A stretch of 64,000 nucleotides of DNA from Gephyromycinifex aptenodytis. GTDB taxonomy: Bacteria; Actinomycetota; Actinomycetes; Actinomycetales; Dermatophilaceae. Position 1 is the first letter of the stretch. Every line of letters starts with the position of its first letter. The DNA lies in NCBI RefSeq assembly GCF_012277275.1, contig NZ_CP051155.1, forward strand, positions 2,356,001-2,420,000. Reading direction: 5' to 3'. Shown here one piece after another: positions 49,063-57,338 of the stretch. Below the pieces are notes generated by a model, which saw only the letters and a list, made by a program, of their open reading frames with translations, was not told the origin of the DNA and ran no database searches. The translations under genes were made by a program, and so were the position numbers.

Positions 49063-49776
49063 CTATCCGACCTTGAGCCAGGGCAACTGGAAGCGGCTCA
49101 CCATGTCTCGCACCGGCCGGGCGGCCACCTGGGGTGCCGTCGGTGTGAGTGCCGTGGCGCGCACCGGGATGTCGAGGTCCTGCAGCAGCTCGATCACTCG
49201 CTCCTCCAGGTCGTCGCGGATGGCACGAACCACATCGAGGGGCTGGTGCTGCGGGTCGGCCACGTCCCAGTCGAGGCTGCGGTAGCCCGGGGAGGCGTCC
49301 AGCGTGGTGCCCATGCGCACCACGACGTCAGATGCCTGGAGGATGTCGCCGCTCAAAGCCGTGGGATAGGCGTGCTCGAGTTCGATACCCCGCTCACGCA
49401 GGGCCTCGACAACGAGGGGATTGATGATGCCGGTGGGGTGTGCGCCGGCGGAGCGCACATGCACTCGGCCCTCGCTCAGGTGCTCCGCCAGGGCAGCGGC
49501 CATCTGAGAGCGGCCTTCGTTGTGCACGCACACGAAGAGGATCTCCGGGGTCGCCTTCGCCAGCCGTCCCTGAGCACTGGCCGAAGCGAGCAGCTGATCG
49601 CGGGCATGCTTTTCGACAAGGACCGGGAGGAACTCCGGGTGCCGTGATGTCGGTTCCAGCTCGGCCCGTGAGCGCATGACCTGAGAGGTCACCTCGGAGC
49701 GCGAGAAGGTGCCCTCGTAGCGGTACGCGAGTTCGTCGGTGATGCGGTCAAAGAGGTCTTCGGTATGGAGCGTCAT
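49063..49776 (-). CDS. Arsenate reductase-like / LMW protein phosphatase with N-terminal helical domain
   Basis: 237 residues from ATG 49776. The first 85 residues are a helical domain (ITDELAYRYEGTFSRSEVTS) of the type fused to actinobacterial arsenate reductases. The phosphatase loop is ILFVCVHNEGRSQMAAALAE (CX5R, nucleophile Cys), followed by RSAGAHPTGIINPLVVEALR and SGDILQASDVVVRMG. The final Asp motif is DWDVADPQHQPL. It resembles mycothiol- or thioredoxin-linked ArsC, which reduces arsenate, but no arsenite exporter or ArsR is near, so a protein phosphatase role is also possible. Confidence 0.82.
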   Translation of the reverse strand: MTLHTEDLFDRITDELAYRYEGTFSRSEVTSQVMRSRAELEPTSRHPEFLPVLVEKHARDQLLASASAQGRLAKATPEILFVCVHNEGRSQMAAALAEHLSEGRVHVRSAGAHPTGIINPLVVEALRERGIELEHAYPTALSGDILQASDVVVRMGTTLDASPGYRSLDWDVADPQHQPLDVVRAIRDDLEERVIELLQDLDIPVRATALTPTAPQVAARPVRDMVSRFQLPWLKVG

Positions 49777-50011
49777 GCGGGTCCCCGCCGTTTGGGTGAA
49801 CATAAGGTTAACAAGAAGTGTACAGAGGTAGCGTGGTGCTGGCTAGACTGATGTATTCGTCTGCCCCCGTTTTTCAGGACCACCCGCGCTCGGGCGGGGC
49901 AAGAGTCCGCCGGCTGGGCTGGTCGACAAGGGGTTCGAGGCGCAGAGGCGTGTCCTCTGCAGGGTCGGCGGGCGTAGGTACTCCCTCTGCCGCCGGCCGA
50001 AAGCCCCTGGA
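49777..50011. other. Divergent intergenic region, 235 bases
   Basis: Contains a relatively AT-rich core (CATAAGGTTAACAAGAAGTGTACAG) near the ArsC-like gene that may hold its promoter. I searched for a fluoride riboswitch ahead of crcB and did not find one. Confidence 0.4.
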
Positions 50012-50017
50012 TAGGCT
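50012..50017 (+). promoter_or_regulatory. -10 element (TAGGCT) of leaderless crcB gene
   Basis: TAGGCT, six bases (GCGGGG), GTG 50024. Confidence 0.55.
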
Positions 50018-50023
50018 GCGGGG

Positions 50024-50443
50024 GTGAAATCACGGTCCGGCGCTTGGGATGAGTGCGTTTTGTTAGCGGTTATCGCGCTCGGTGGGGCGTGCGGAGCGGT
50101 ATGTCGATTCCGGTTGGCGGTGAGCCGCCCCGGTCTTGCGGTCGGCTTCCCGCTGAGCACGATGATGGTCAATGTGCTCGGGGCGGCAGCCATGGGTGTG
50201 CTGCTGGGGATCCTGGCCGCCCGTCAGTCGCATCGCCTGTGGCGCCCCTTCATCGGAGCTGGTTTCCTGGGCGGATTCACCACCGTGTCGGCGTTTGCGC
50301 TGGAGGCACAGCAGTTGTTGGCGGGGGGATACGTGTCGGTAGCGCTGAGCTATCTGGTGCTGACCCCGATCGCTACCGTTGCCGCGTTCGCTTTCGGTTC
50401 CGGGCTTGTCCGCTTGGTGTTGCGGAACGGAGATTCAGCGTGA
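50024..50443 (+). CDS. crcB: Fluoride exporter subunit FluC/CrcB
   Basis: 139 residues from GTG 50024. Four membrane segments. CrcB signatures: GGACGAVCRFRL, FPLSTMMVNVLGAAAMGVLL (the N in TM2) and FIGAGFLGGFTTVSAFALE (GFXGGXTTFSTF-type Phe box region). The product forms half of a dual-topology channel; a second crcB follows, overlapping by GTGA, so the two are probably a heterodimeric fluoride channel. Leaderless, so no riboswitch can be placed between promoter and start. Confidence 0.9.
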   Translation: MKSRSGAWDECVLLAVIALGGACGAVCRFRLAVSRPGLAVGFPLSTMMVNVLGAAAMGVLLGILAARQSHRLWRPFIGAGFLGGFTTVSAFALEAQQLLAGGYVSVALSYLVLTPIATVAAFAFGSGLVRLVLRNGDSA

Positions 50444-50808
50444 TTGCGTCCGTGTCGGTGCTGCTCGTGGCGGCAGGGGCAGCGCTTGGCGCTCCGGCCA
50501 GGTTCGTCGTGGACCGGGCCGTAACGGCTCACACCAGCTCTGAGCTGCCGTGGGGCACGCTCCTGGTGAATGTGGTGGGTTCCTTCCTGCTCGGCGTCGT
50601 CGCGCATGTGTTCGCGACCACGGGGACCTTGATCTGGGGAGTGGGTTTCTGCGGCTCCTTCACCACCTACTCGACCTTGGCCGCCCAGACCTGGGAACTC
50701 GCTGGCCGACACCGCGGCGCGGCCGTGCTCAACATCGGCTGCAACGTCGTGGCGTGCGTATTCGCGGTGTGGGGCGGGTTGGGTGTCGGTCTGCTGCTGG
50801 CTCGATGA
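50440..50808 (+). CDS. crcB: Fluoride exporter subunit FluC/CrcB, second copy
   Basis: 122 residues from GTG 50440. Four membrane segments with GAALGAPARFVVDRAV, WGTLLVNVVGSFLLGVVAHV and GVGFCGSFTTYSTLAAQTWE, the last a good match to GFCGXXTTFSTF. Start overlaps the upstream stop by four bases. Expected antiparallel partner of the first CrcB. Confidence 0.92.
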   Translation: MIASVSVLLVAAGAALGAPARFVVDRAVTAHTSSELPWGTLLVNVVGSFLLGVVAHVFATTGTLIWGVGFCGSFTTYSTLAAQTWELAGRHRGAAVLNIGCNVVACVFAVWGGLGVGLLLAR

Positions 50809-50856
50809 TGGCCCCGGGGGTGTCCGGACCCTTGCTCGAACGTTCAGGAGACGAAC

Positions 50857-51006
50857 ATGTGCCGTGCGGTGCGGTGCCCGACCTGTAGCAAGACGACCTG
50901 GGTCGGTTGCGGCCAGCATGTCGAGGCCGTGATGAAGAACGTCCCGCAGGCGCACCGATGTATCTGCCCGCAGCGAGCCGGGACCTCGCGGCCCGGAACG
51001 CAGTGA
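50857..51006 (+). CDS. 49-residue Cys-rich putative zinc protein
   Basis: ATG 50857 to TGA 51006, with AGGAG eight bases upstream. It begins MCRAVRCPTCSKTTWVGCGQ and continues HVEAVMKNVPQAHRCICPQ. Six Cys and two His (C2, C7, C10, C18, H21, H33, C34, C36) fit a small zinc-binding fold with CPTC and CIC pairs. The pattern RCPTCSKTTWVGCGQHVEAV recurs, as I recall, in a short uncharacterised protein family of actinobacteria. Function unknown; it lies between crcB and the convergent crtB. Confidence 0.7.
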   Translation: MCRAVRCPTCSKTTWVGCGQHVEAVMKNVPQAHRCICPQRAGTSRPGTQ

Positions 51007-51050
51007 TCGTCGGCCCGGCCCGTCGCTGAATCGGAGGGCAGCGGCCAGCC

Positions 51051-51929
51051 TCAGGCTGAGGCCGCGGTCAGCGCCTTGCGCCAGGTCGGTACCCGAACCC
51101 GTTGCGAGAAGACGTCGTAGTCGCTGGCTTCGATGCGATCCAGAATCTGCGAATACAACGCGCGCGCAGTCGCAACGCACTGGGCTGATCGAGTGGGCAG
51201 CAGTGGGATCCCCGTGTCTGCTTGCGCGTAGAGCCTGCGGTTGCGGGCGATCTCGAAGGCCATCAACTCGCGCCACTGCGCCGTGACCTCACGCCGGGCA
51301 GGGTCTGCGTCGAACCGCTCGAGATCCTCCTGCGGGATGTACACGCGGCCGCGTTCGAGATCCTCGCCCACATCCCGAAGGAAATTCGTCAACTGGAACG
51401 CGAAGCCGAGGGCGCGGGCCGGTTCTCTGGCCCCAGGAGCCATCGGGCGCAGCACGGGCAGCATCATCTCCCCGACCACGGCCGCCGAGCCCTCCATGTA
51501 GGCAAGGAGGTCTTCCCACGTCCGGTAGGTGTGCTGGGACAGATCCAGTGCCATGGCATCGAAGAAGCGGGTCAGGCATTCCTTCTCGATGTTGGTGTGC
51601 CGGATGGTGTGCCCGATGGCGGCCAGCAACGCATCTTGCGTGGGGCCGCCCTCGACGGCGCGATCGACCTGGGCCGCGAACTGGGTCAGTCCCGCTCTGG
51701 TGGCGCTGGTGTCGCCCACGGTCGCGCCGGGGGCATCGACGATGTCGTCGGCCAGTCGGCACAGCGCGTACACCGCATAGACGTGGCAGCGTTGCTGCGG
51801 GGAGAGCAACGCCGTGCCCCAGAAATAGGTCGTCCCATACTTCCAGGTGATTTCCCGGGCCTGCCGGTAACCCGCGGCGAGTAGTTCACGCGGGGGTGAA
51901 GAAGGTTCAGGGGAGGGTAAACCAGCCAT
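51051..51929 (-). CDS. crtB: Phytoene synthase
   Basis: 292 residues from ATG 51929, which overlaps the crtI stop by one base (TGATG). The two Asp-rich motifs that bind the Mg-diphosphate are LCRLADDIVDAPG and FQLTNFLRDVGEDLERGRVY (DXXED). GSAAVVGEMMLPVL and the early TFYWGTALLSP-like TTYFWGTALLSPQQR are also family hallmarks. It condenses two GGPP to phytoene, the first carotenoid step. Its partner crtI is upstream in the same operon; GGPP synthase is not in the window. Confidence 0.95.
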   Translation of the reverse strand: MAGLPSPEPSSPPRELLAAGYRQAREITWKYGTTYFWGTALLSPQQRCHVYAVYALCRLADDIVDAPGATVGDTSATRAGLTQFAAQVDRAVEGGPTQDALLAAIGHTIRHTNIEKECLTRFFDAMALDLSQHTYRTWEDLLAYMEGSAAVVGEMMLPVLRPMAPGAREPARALGFAFQLTNFLRDVGEDLERGRVYIPQEDLERFDADPARREVTAQWRELMAFEIARNRRLYAQADTGIPLLPTRSAQCVATARALYSQILDRIEASDYDVFSQRVRVPTWRKALTAASA

Positions 51930-53425
51930 CAGCGACCCCCAGCAGCCGAACGTGCCCGATAGGAATCCACGCGGTCAGCAGCCAGCTTCCCGCTCACCAA
52001 GACCATGGGCACACCCACGCCGGGGATCGTGCTGGACCCGGCGAAGAACAACCCGGGGACGCGCCGCTCGACATTAGAGGGCCGGAACGGGCCGGTCTGG
52101 GCGAAGGTGTGCGCAAGCGCGAAGGGCGTGCCTTGCGCCATCCCGAGCCGCCGCCAATCCAACGGCGTGAAGTACTCCTCCGCGACGACATCGGTGGGGT
52201 AGCCCTCAGCAGCCAGGAAGGTGCGCAGCCGCTCCCGCATCGGCTCCGCCTCGCGGGTCCAGTCGACCTTGCCGCCCAGGTGTGGCACGGGCTCCAGCAC
52301 ATACAGCGTCGAGCCCCCTGGGGCTGCAAGCGACGGTTCGCTCAGGGAGGGAACGCATACCAGCCTGGAGGGGTCGGGCATGAGGGTGCCGCGCTTCATC
52401 AGCGCGTCGAAGGCCGGGTTCCACTCCTTGCCGAAGTGGATGTTGTGGTGGTGGATGCCCTCTGCGGGCATGCCGTTGGCCCCGACATGCCAGACGACGG
52501 CCGACGGCGAATACGTGCCCTTGCGGACCGCCCGCGGCGCTTCCAGCTCAGGCAGGAGTTTCTCGTAGGCCACCGGTAGGTCCAGGGTGCACACCAGGGC
52601 GTCGGCATCGATCCTCTCCCCGCCCTGCAACACCACACCGGTGACAGGGCTGTCCTGCCCGCCGCTGCGAACGATCCGTTCGACGGTGCTGTTGTAGCGG
52701 ATGTCCACCCCGGCCCGCTGCGCGGCGGTGGCCATGGCCACCGGGATGGCACCCATCCCGCCCTCGGGGAACCAGACCCCCTCGATGGAGTCCATGTAGG
52801 TGATGACGGCGTAGATGACCAGTGCAGATTCGGGTGGGAGCCCGGCGTACATCGCCTGAAAGGTGAAGAGCCGGTGCAGTCGCTCATCACGGAACCAGCG
52901 CCGGATACGCGGCCCGAGTCGACCGAAGCCGCCGAGGGCGACCAGACGGGCGGCGGCCACCGGCGCCGAAAGCAGGTCCAGCGGGGAATCGAAGTTCTTG
53001 TCGATGAAGTTCGGCATCTCGGTGCGGTAGAGCTTGCGCAACCAAGGGACGAACTCATCGAACGCGGCAGCGTCCAAGCTGCCGCAGGTGCGGGCGATTT
53101 CCTCGCGCATCGCGTCGTGACCGAAACGGACCATGATCTCGCTGCCGTCGGCGAATCGGGCCCGGTAGCCGGGGTCGATTCGTCGCATGGGCAGCAGCTC
53201 TTCCAGGCTGGACCCGGCCGCATGCAGCGCATCCTGAACCAGATCCGGCATGGTCATCACGGTCGGCCCGGTGTCGAAGGTGTACCCGGCGCGGCTGACC
53301 CGACCGGATCGTCCGCCCGGAATCGCTTCGCGTTCCAGGAGAACGACGTCGTGGCCGCGGCCCCGCAGGTGGCAGGCTGCAGACAGGCCGGCAAGGCCGG
53401 CACCGATGACGGCGACGCGGGTCAT
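51929..53425 (-). CDS. crtI: Phytoene desaturase
   Basis: 498 residues from ATG 53425. The FAD Rossmann motif is RVAVIGAGLAGLSAACHLRG. YTFDTGPTVMTMPDLV, MDSIEGVWFPEGGMGAIPVA and the C-terminal GLFFAGSSTIPGVGVPMVL (bacterial-type phytoene dehydrogenase signature) are intact. It converts phytoene to lycopene, which feeds the C50 pathway encoded at 56-57.7 kb. The start could also be GTG 53506, but the promoter at 53505-53510 would overlap it. Confidence 0.95.
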   Translation of the reverse strand: MTRVAVIGAGLAGLSAACHLRGRGHDVVLLEREAIPGGRSGRVSRAGYTFDTGPTVMTMPDLVQDALHAAGSSLEELLPMRRIDPGYRARFADGSEIMVRFGHDAMREEIARTCGSLDAAAFDEFVPWLRKLYRTEMPNFIDKNFDSPLDLLSAPVAAARLVALGGFGRLGPRIRRWFRDERLHRLFTFQAMYAGLPPESALVIYAVITYMDSIEGVWFPEGGMGAIPVAMATAAQRAGVDIRYNSTVERIVRSGGQDSPVTGVVLQGGERIDADALVCTLDLPVAYEKLLPELEAPRAVRKGTYSPSAVVWHVGANGMPAEGIHHHNIHFGKEWNPAFDALMKRGTLMPDPSRLVCVPSLSEPSLAAPGGSTLYVLEPVPHLGGKVDWTREAEPMRERLRTFLAAEGYPTDVVAEEYFTPLDWRRLGMAQGTPFALAHTFAQTGPFRPSNVERRVPGLFFAGSSTIPGVGVPMVLVSGKLAADRVDSYRARSAAGGR

Positions 53426-53504
53426 GAACGGGTCCGGCGCAGTGAAAGGCGCTGCCCGTCGACGGTGGAAATTCCACGGTGGGGGGCGGTTGCTGGCATG
53501 CTTC

Positions 53505-53510
53505 ACGCTA
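53505..53510 (-). promoter_or_regulatory. Probable -10 element (TAGCGT) of crtI-crtB
   Basis: Minus-strand TAGCGT; transcription a few bases downstream would give a leader of about 75 bases before ATG 53425. Sited next to the opposing TAGGCT (53556-53561) of the SDR operon. Confidence 0.45.
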
Positions 53511-53555
53511 ACCCGAAGGGCCGGTGCATCGCTCGCCGGACACGAGCAGCCCGCC

Positions 53556-53561
53556 TAGGCT
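53556..53561 (+). promoter_or_regulatory. -10 element (TAGGCT) of the SDR operon
   Basis: TAGGCT, seven bases, ATG 53569 of an 11-codon frame that in turn overlaps the SDR start at 53601. Confidence 0.55.
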
Positions 53562-53568
53562 GGCCGAT

Positions 53569-53604
53569 ATGAACCACAACTCGTGCAGAGTCGGTGTTCG
53601 ATGA
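53569..53604 (+). CDS. Leaderless 11-codon leader ORF
   Basis: ATG 53569 encodes MNHNSCRVGVR; its TGA (53602-53604) overlaps ATG 53601 of the SDR gene as ATGA. It begins 7 bases after a TAGGCT element, so ribosomes could load on the bare 5-prime end and be passed to the SDR start, which lacks a ribosome site of its own. Coding role unproven. Confidence 0.4.
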   Translation: MNHNSCRVGVR

Positions 53605-54656
53605 ACGTGCTCGTCACCGGCGCATCGGGATACATCGGGGCCCGGCTCGTACCGGAGCTCCTCAAACGCAACCATCGCGTCCGGGCCACGTTCAGCCGCG
53701 ACGTCACCCGCGCCCAATCGTTCTGGTGGGGACCGCAGGTCGACGCGGTGAAGATGGACGTGCTCAACCCCCGCGACGTTCGGGAAGCGATGCAGGGCAT
53801 GGACGCCGTGTACTACCTGGTGCACGGCATGGCCAAGGCCGACTTCATGCAGAAGGACCGCCAGAGCGCCCGGATTGTGGCCGAGGAAGCCAAAGCTGCC
53901 GGGGTGCAACGCATCGTCTACCTCACCGGTCTCGTTCCTCCGGTAGCCCTGACGGATCTCTCCGATCACATCTCCTCGCGCCTGGAGGTAGAGATGATCT
54001 TGCGCGCCAGCGGTGTGCCGACGTTGGCGCTGCGAGCCGCGATCATCATCGGCGCCGGGTCGACCTCGTTCGAGATCGTTCGCCAGATCAGCGAACGGTT
54101 GCCGATTCAGACCGTGCCGACCTGGATGAACTCCGACGTGCAACCCATCGCTGTGGTCGATGCCCTGGAAGCGCTCCTTCGAGCTATCGAGGTAGCGCCG
54201 CGCACACGCAGCTACGACATCGGCGGTACGGAGCGCATGAGTTACGCCAAGCTGCTGCGCCTGTACGCCCGGATCAGCGGATTGCAGCGCCCGCAGATGC
54301 CGCTGCCGCTGGTGCCCGATCGGGTGGTCGGCATGCTCGCCGGGATGTTCACCGACGTCCCGTCATCGACGGTGGAGTCGCTCATCGAATCGTTGCACCA
54401 CGACATGGTCTGCGCGGAGACGGATTTCCGCCGCGATCTGATGCCGACCGGGTACCGCATGATGGGGCTCGAACAGGCAATCACCCGAGCGTTGACCCGA
54501 GCTCCTCGCGAGAGCGACCCGGCCGATCTCGATCCGATGGGTTCCTGGCCCAGCGACCCGGCGTGGGCAGGTGGGCGCATCGACCTCGTCGGCGGGCGAC
54601 CCATGAGAGATGACAGTGGGCTCGGCGGGCTGCTGTTGGGACCGGAGACTTCATGA
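53601..54656 (+). CDS. NAD(P)-binding SDR/NmrA-like protein
   Basis: 351 residues from ATG 53601 (GTG 53583 is in frame upstream). NVLVTGASGYIGARLVPELL is the nucleotide-binding motif; AVYYLVHGMAKADFMQKDRQ, QRIVYLTGLVPPVALTDL and VQPIAVVDALEALLRAIE follow. The last 60 residues are Asp/Gly-rich. It is closely parallel, motif by motif, to the SDR half of the SDR-TspO fusion at 42503. Next to crtI (divergent) and followed by an SRPBCC gene at a 4-base overlap, it may act on carotenoid, quinone or lipid intermediates, but this is inferred from position. Confidence 0.85.
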   Translation: MNVLVTGASGYIGARLVPELLKRNHRVRATFSRDVTRAQSFWWGPQVDAVKMDVLNPRDVREAMQGMDAVYYLVHGMAKADFMQKDRQSARIVAEEAKAAGVQRIVYLTGLVPPVALTDLSDHISSRLEVEMILRASGVPTLALRAAIIIGAGSTSFEIVRQISERLPIQTVPTWMNSDVQPIAVVDALEALLRAIEVAPRTRSYDIGGTERMSYAKLLRLYARISGLQRPQMPLPLVPDRVVGMLAGMFTDVPSSTVESLIESLHHDMVCAETDFRRDLMPTGYRMMGLEQAITRALTRAPRESDPADLDPMGSWPSDPAWAGGRIDLVGGRPMRDDSGLGGLLLGPETS

Positions 54657-55201
54657 AGCTGTCCCATACCCAGACCGTCTCGGCCACGCCGGAGGCGATG
54701 TTCGCCGCCTTCATGGACGTGCGCAAGATCGGCCGCTGCTTCCCCGGTGCCGCAGTCACCTCGGTGGACGGTGACGACTTCACCGGGCATCTGACGACAA
54801 AGGTCGGCCCGTTCACCCTCACCTATGAGGGCGAGGGGGAGATGACGCTGCGTGACGCCGAGAACGGCCGTGCCGCGCTGCAGGCCAGCGGCGGCGAGAA
54901 GCACGGCTTCGGACGTGCGGACATGGCCGTCGAACTGCAGTTGACGGCCACTTCGCCGGGCGGCACGCTCGTGCATCTGGACACCCTGATCAACGTGTAC
55001 GGCTCGCCGGCTGACCTCGGCGGCGGTTTGGCCCAACGCATCTCGGAACCGCTGGTGCACCGTTTTCTGCAACGGATGGCCGGTGAGGTCGAGGGCGAGG
55101 ACGTCGGGGACGACGCACCGCTGGACATCGGGCGCAATGTGTTGCCGGGGCTGGTTGCCTCCTACGGGCGTTCCTTCGGTAGGGCGTTTCGGCGTCGATG
55201 A
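54653..55201 (+). CDS. SRPBCC-family (CoxG-like) protein
   Basis: 182 residues; ATG 54653 overlaps the SDR stop (ATGA). KLSHTQTVSATPEAMFAAFM then IGRCFPGAAVTSVDGDDFTG is the CoxG/SRPBCC opening; GPFTLTYEGEGEMTLRDAEN and VHLDTLINVYGSPADLGGGL complete the helix-grip domain. No CO dehydrogenase is near, so it is a hydrophobic-ligand-binding protein in a lipid or pigment context. The last 40 residues are basic. Confidence 0.85.
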   Translation: MKLSHTQTVSATPEAMFAAFMDVRKIGRCFPGAAVTSVDGDDFTGHLTTKVGPFTLTYEGEGEMTLRDAENGRAALQASGGEKHGFGRADMAVELQLTATSPGGTLVHLDTLINVYGSPADLGGGLAQRISEPLVHRFLQRMAGEVEGEDVGDDAPLDIGRNVLPGLVASYGRSFGRAFRRR

Positions 55202-55208
55202 TCACGTC

Positions 55209-55988
55209 ATGCCAGCGGTGACGGTCGCGGTTGTCATCCCGGTCTTGGACGACGCCGCCGAACTCGCCGAGTGCTTGGCGGCCCTCGGGCGACAAACGCG
55301 GGTGCCGGAGCAGATCATCGTGGTCGACAACGGCTGCCGTGACGAGTCCGTCAGCATCGCCGCGGCCGCCGGTGCCCGCGTGGTGTTCGAGCCACGCCGG
55401 GGGATCCCGGCCGCGGTGGCCGCCGGTTACGACGCCTGCCAGGCGTCGGTGATCGCCCGCTGCGACGCCGACACCCGGGTTCCGCCGGATTGGATCGAGC
55501 GCATCGCGGCCCGGTTCGAGACCCACCCCGACCTGGTCGGGCTCACCGGGCCGGGGCGCTTCGTCGACATGCCCGCGGCAGCGGGCCGACTTGCGTGGGC
55601 GTTCTACGCGGCCGGGTATTTCGGCGCGGCCGGCGCGGCCGGGGCGAATGTGCCGCTGTGGGGATCGAACATGGCCCTTCGAACCAGCGCGTGGCGCCAG
55701 GTTGCGCCGCGGGTGCACCGTAGCGACCCCGGCGTGCACGACGACCTCGACTTGAGTCTGGCGCTGGGCCCCACCGCGCGTATCGACTTCGACCCGGCCT
55801 TGCGGGTCGGCGTGCGCGGGCGCATGTTCCACTCCTGGGCGGCGTCACGGCACCGCTTCGTCCTGGCCGCTCGGACCCTGCGCCTGGGGTGGGCGTGGGC
55901 CGGGCCGGGGCAGCGCTGGCTGGCCCGCTGGACGGGACGCCGCCGCCCGGCTGGACTACCTCGGCCCGCGTCGCACCGGAAACGCTGA
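55209..55988 (+). CDS. GT2-family glycosyltransferase
   Basis: 259 residues from ATG 55209, seven bases after the CoxG-like stop. GT-A fold: VAVVIPVLDDAAELAECLAA, QIIVVDNGCRDESVSIAAAA, RRGIPAAVAAGYDAC and the DXD in IARCDADTRVPPDWIERIAA. The acceptor loop has VPLWGSNMALRTSAWRQVA and GVHDDLDLSLAL (the ED/DD base region). One hydrophobic stretch (AFYAAGYFGAAGAAGA) lies mid-chain. Candidate for glycosylation of C50 carotenoids, whose glucosides occur in related bacteria; equally it could act on another membrane lipid. Basic C-terminal tail. Confidence 0.82.
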   Translation: MPAVTVAVVIPVLDDAAELAECLAALGRQTRVPEQIIVVDNGCRDESVSIAAAAGARVVFEPRRGIPAAVAAGYDACQASVIARCDADTRVPPDWIERIAARFETHPDLVGLTGPGRFVDMPAAAGRLAWAFYAAGYFGAAGAAGANVPLWGSNMALRTSAWRQVAPRVHRSDPGVHDDLDLSLALGPTARIDFDPALRVGVRGRMFHSWAASRHRFVLAARTLRLGWAWAGPGQRWLARWTGRRRPAGLPRPASHRKR

Positions 55989-56117
55989 GCCAGTGGCGCT
56001 GTCAGCGCCGAGGTGCAGAGCGCTCGCGGATTCGCCGGACAGGGTGTCAGGGCAGCCGTGGCGGCAGCGCCGACGTAACGGCAGTGGTGCTCGCCACCGC
56101 TCACACCCGGCGCCGGG

Positions 56118-57338
56118 TCAAGCGTTGAGTTGCCACAACCCGATGAGCAGTTGGGTCAGGGCCGCGCCGACGGCGTAGTTCGCGCCCAGGAAGCGGCGCC
56201 AGCCTGCGTTGGCCTGTTCGCTGTGCTCGTCGGAGACGGTGCGGTAGGGCCAGGCCAGCGCCATATACGGCACCACCAGGACGGCGGCGACCGGCCCCGG
56301 CCACGGGGTCAACAGCAGTAATACCGCGGCCAGCGTCCACAGCGTCAACGCCAGCCGGACGGTGCGAGCCGCGCCGAACACCGTCGCGACCGAGGCCAAC
56401 CCACCGGCCCTGTCTGCGGTGACGTCCTGAACCGCGCCGAAGGCTTGGCTGGCCATCCCCCAACAGAAGAACGCCCCCAGGATCAGCGCGTGCGCAGGGC
56501 CCAACTGAGCGCCCGCCAGCACGAAGCCGTAGAGGGCCGGTCCGACGAAGTGGGTGCTGGACGTCGCCGAATCCAGCACCGGCCGCTCCTTGAAGCGCAA
56601 CCGCGGCGCCGAGTACGCCACGACGGCGAACAACACCACCAGCAGCACCAGGGCCGCGCGCAGCGAGCCCAGCGCCACCAACCAGATCACGAACGGCAGC
56701 GGAACCACGATCGCGCAGACCAGCGTCAACCGGTGCAGACCTTTATCCAGCAGCGCCCCCTCGGCGCCACCCTTGCGCGGGTTGCGACGGTCCGACTCGT
56801 AGTCGAAAACGTCGTTGACCCCGTACATGAGCAGGTTGTAGGGGATGAGGAAGAAGGCTGTACCCACGAGGAGCCGGGCATCGACCTCTCGGGTGGTGAA
56901 CAGGTAGGCAGCCGCGAACGGGAAGGCCGTGTTCACCCAGCTCAGCGGCCGAGAAGCGAGCACAACCTGCCAGAGCCGGGAACCGGTGGCGCGTTCGCCG
57001 GTGGCTGCGCGCCGCTGCGTTCGCCCCTGCAACAGATGCCACAGCGCGGGCAGCAGCACCACGGCGGCCAGGGGGTATCCGAAATCTTCGATCGGCGCCC
57101 GATACAGCACAAGCCCCAGTCGCTTGGAGGTGTCGTAGTCGAAGAGCCCGGCGCTGATCATGAGGTTGTCGAAGACCGCAGTCAGCAGCGCCAGCACCGC
57201 GAAGGCAGCCGCGGCCGCTTTCCAACTCGGCGCCTGGCCGCGCCCGCGGCAGGTCAGGGCGGCAACCGCCCACGCCGTACCGGCCGCCCCTAGAAAGATG
57301 ACGTTCACCAGCGAGAACGTCCACGCCCCGGCGCTCAT
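56118..57338 (-). CDS. Lycopene cyclase domain - UbiA lycopene elongase fusion
   Basis: 406 residues; ATG 57338 overlaps the CrtYc-like stop (ATGA). Residues 1-110 are a lycopene cyclase subunit (CrtYd/Yf type): AVFDNLMISAGLFDYDTSKR, LVLYRAPIEDFGYPLAAVVL. Residues about 120-406 are UbiA-type with Asp motifs LMYGVNDVFDYESDRRNPRK (NDXXDXXXD) and FGAVQDVTADRAGGLASVAT (DXXXD). The elongase adds two C5 units to lycopene (flavuxanthin-type), and the cyclase half, with the CrtYc-like partner, closes the rings: a C50 carotenoid. In Corynebacterium these are separate genes; fused forms occur in some other actinobacteria. Confidence 0.9.
   Translation of the reverse strand: MSAGAWTFSLVNVIFLGAAGTAWAVAALTCRGRGQAPSWKAAAAAFAVLALLTAVFDNLMISAGLFDYDTSKRLGLVLYRAPIEDFGYPLAAVVLLPALWHLLQGRTQRRAATGERATGSRLWQVVLASRPLSWVNTAFPFAAAYLFTTREVDARLLVGTAFFLIPYNLLMYGVNDVFDYESDRRNPRKGGAEGALLDKGLHRLTLVCAIVVPLPFVIWLVALGSLRAALVLLVVLFAVVAYSAPRLRFKERPVLDSATSSTHFVGPALYGFVLAGAQLGPAHALILGAFFCWGMASQAFGAVQDVTADRAGGLASVATVFGAARTVRLALTLWTLAAVLLLLTPWPGPVAAVLVVPYMALAWPYRTVSDEHSEQANAGWRRFLGANYAVGAALTQLLIGLWQLNA

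Noticed and set aside
49777-50023. Fluoride riboswitch before crcB
   Set aside because: No match to the conserved core; the gene appears leaderless.
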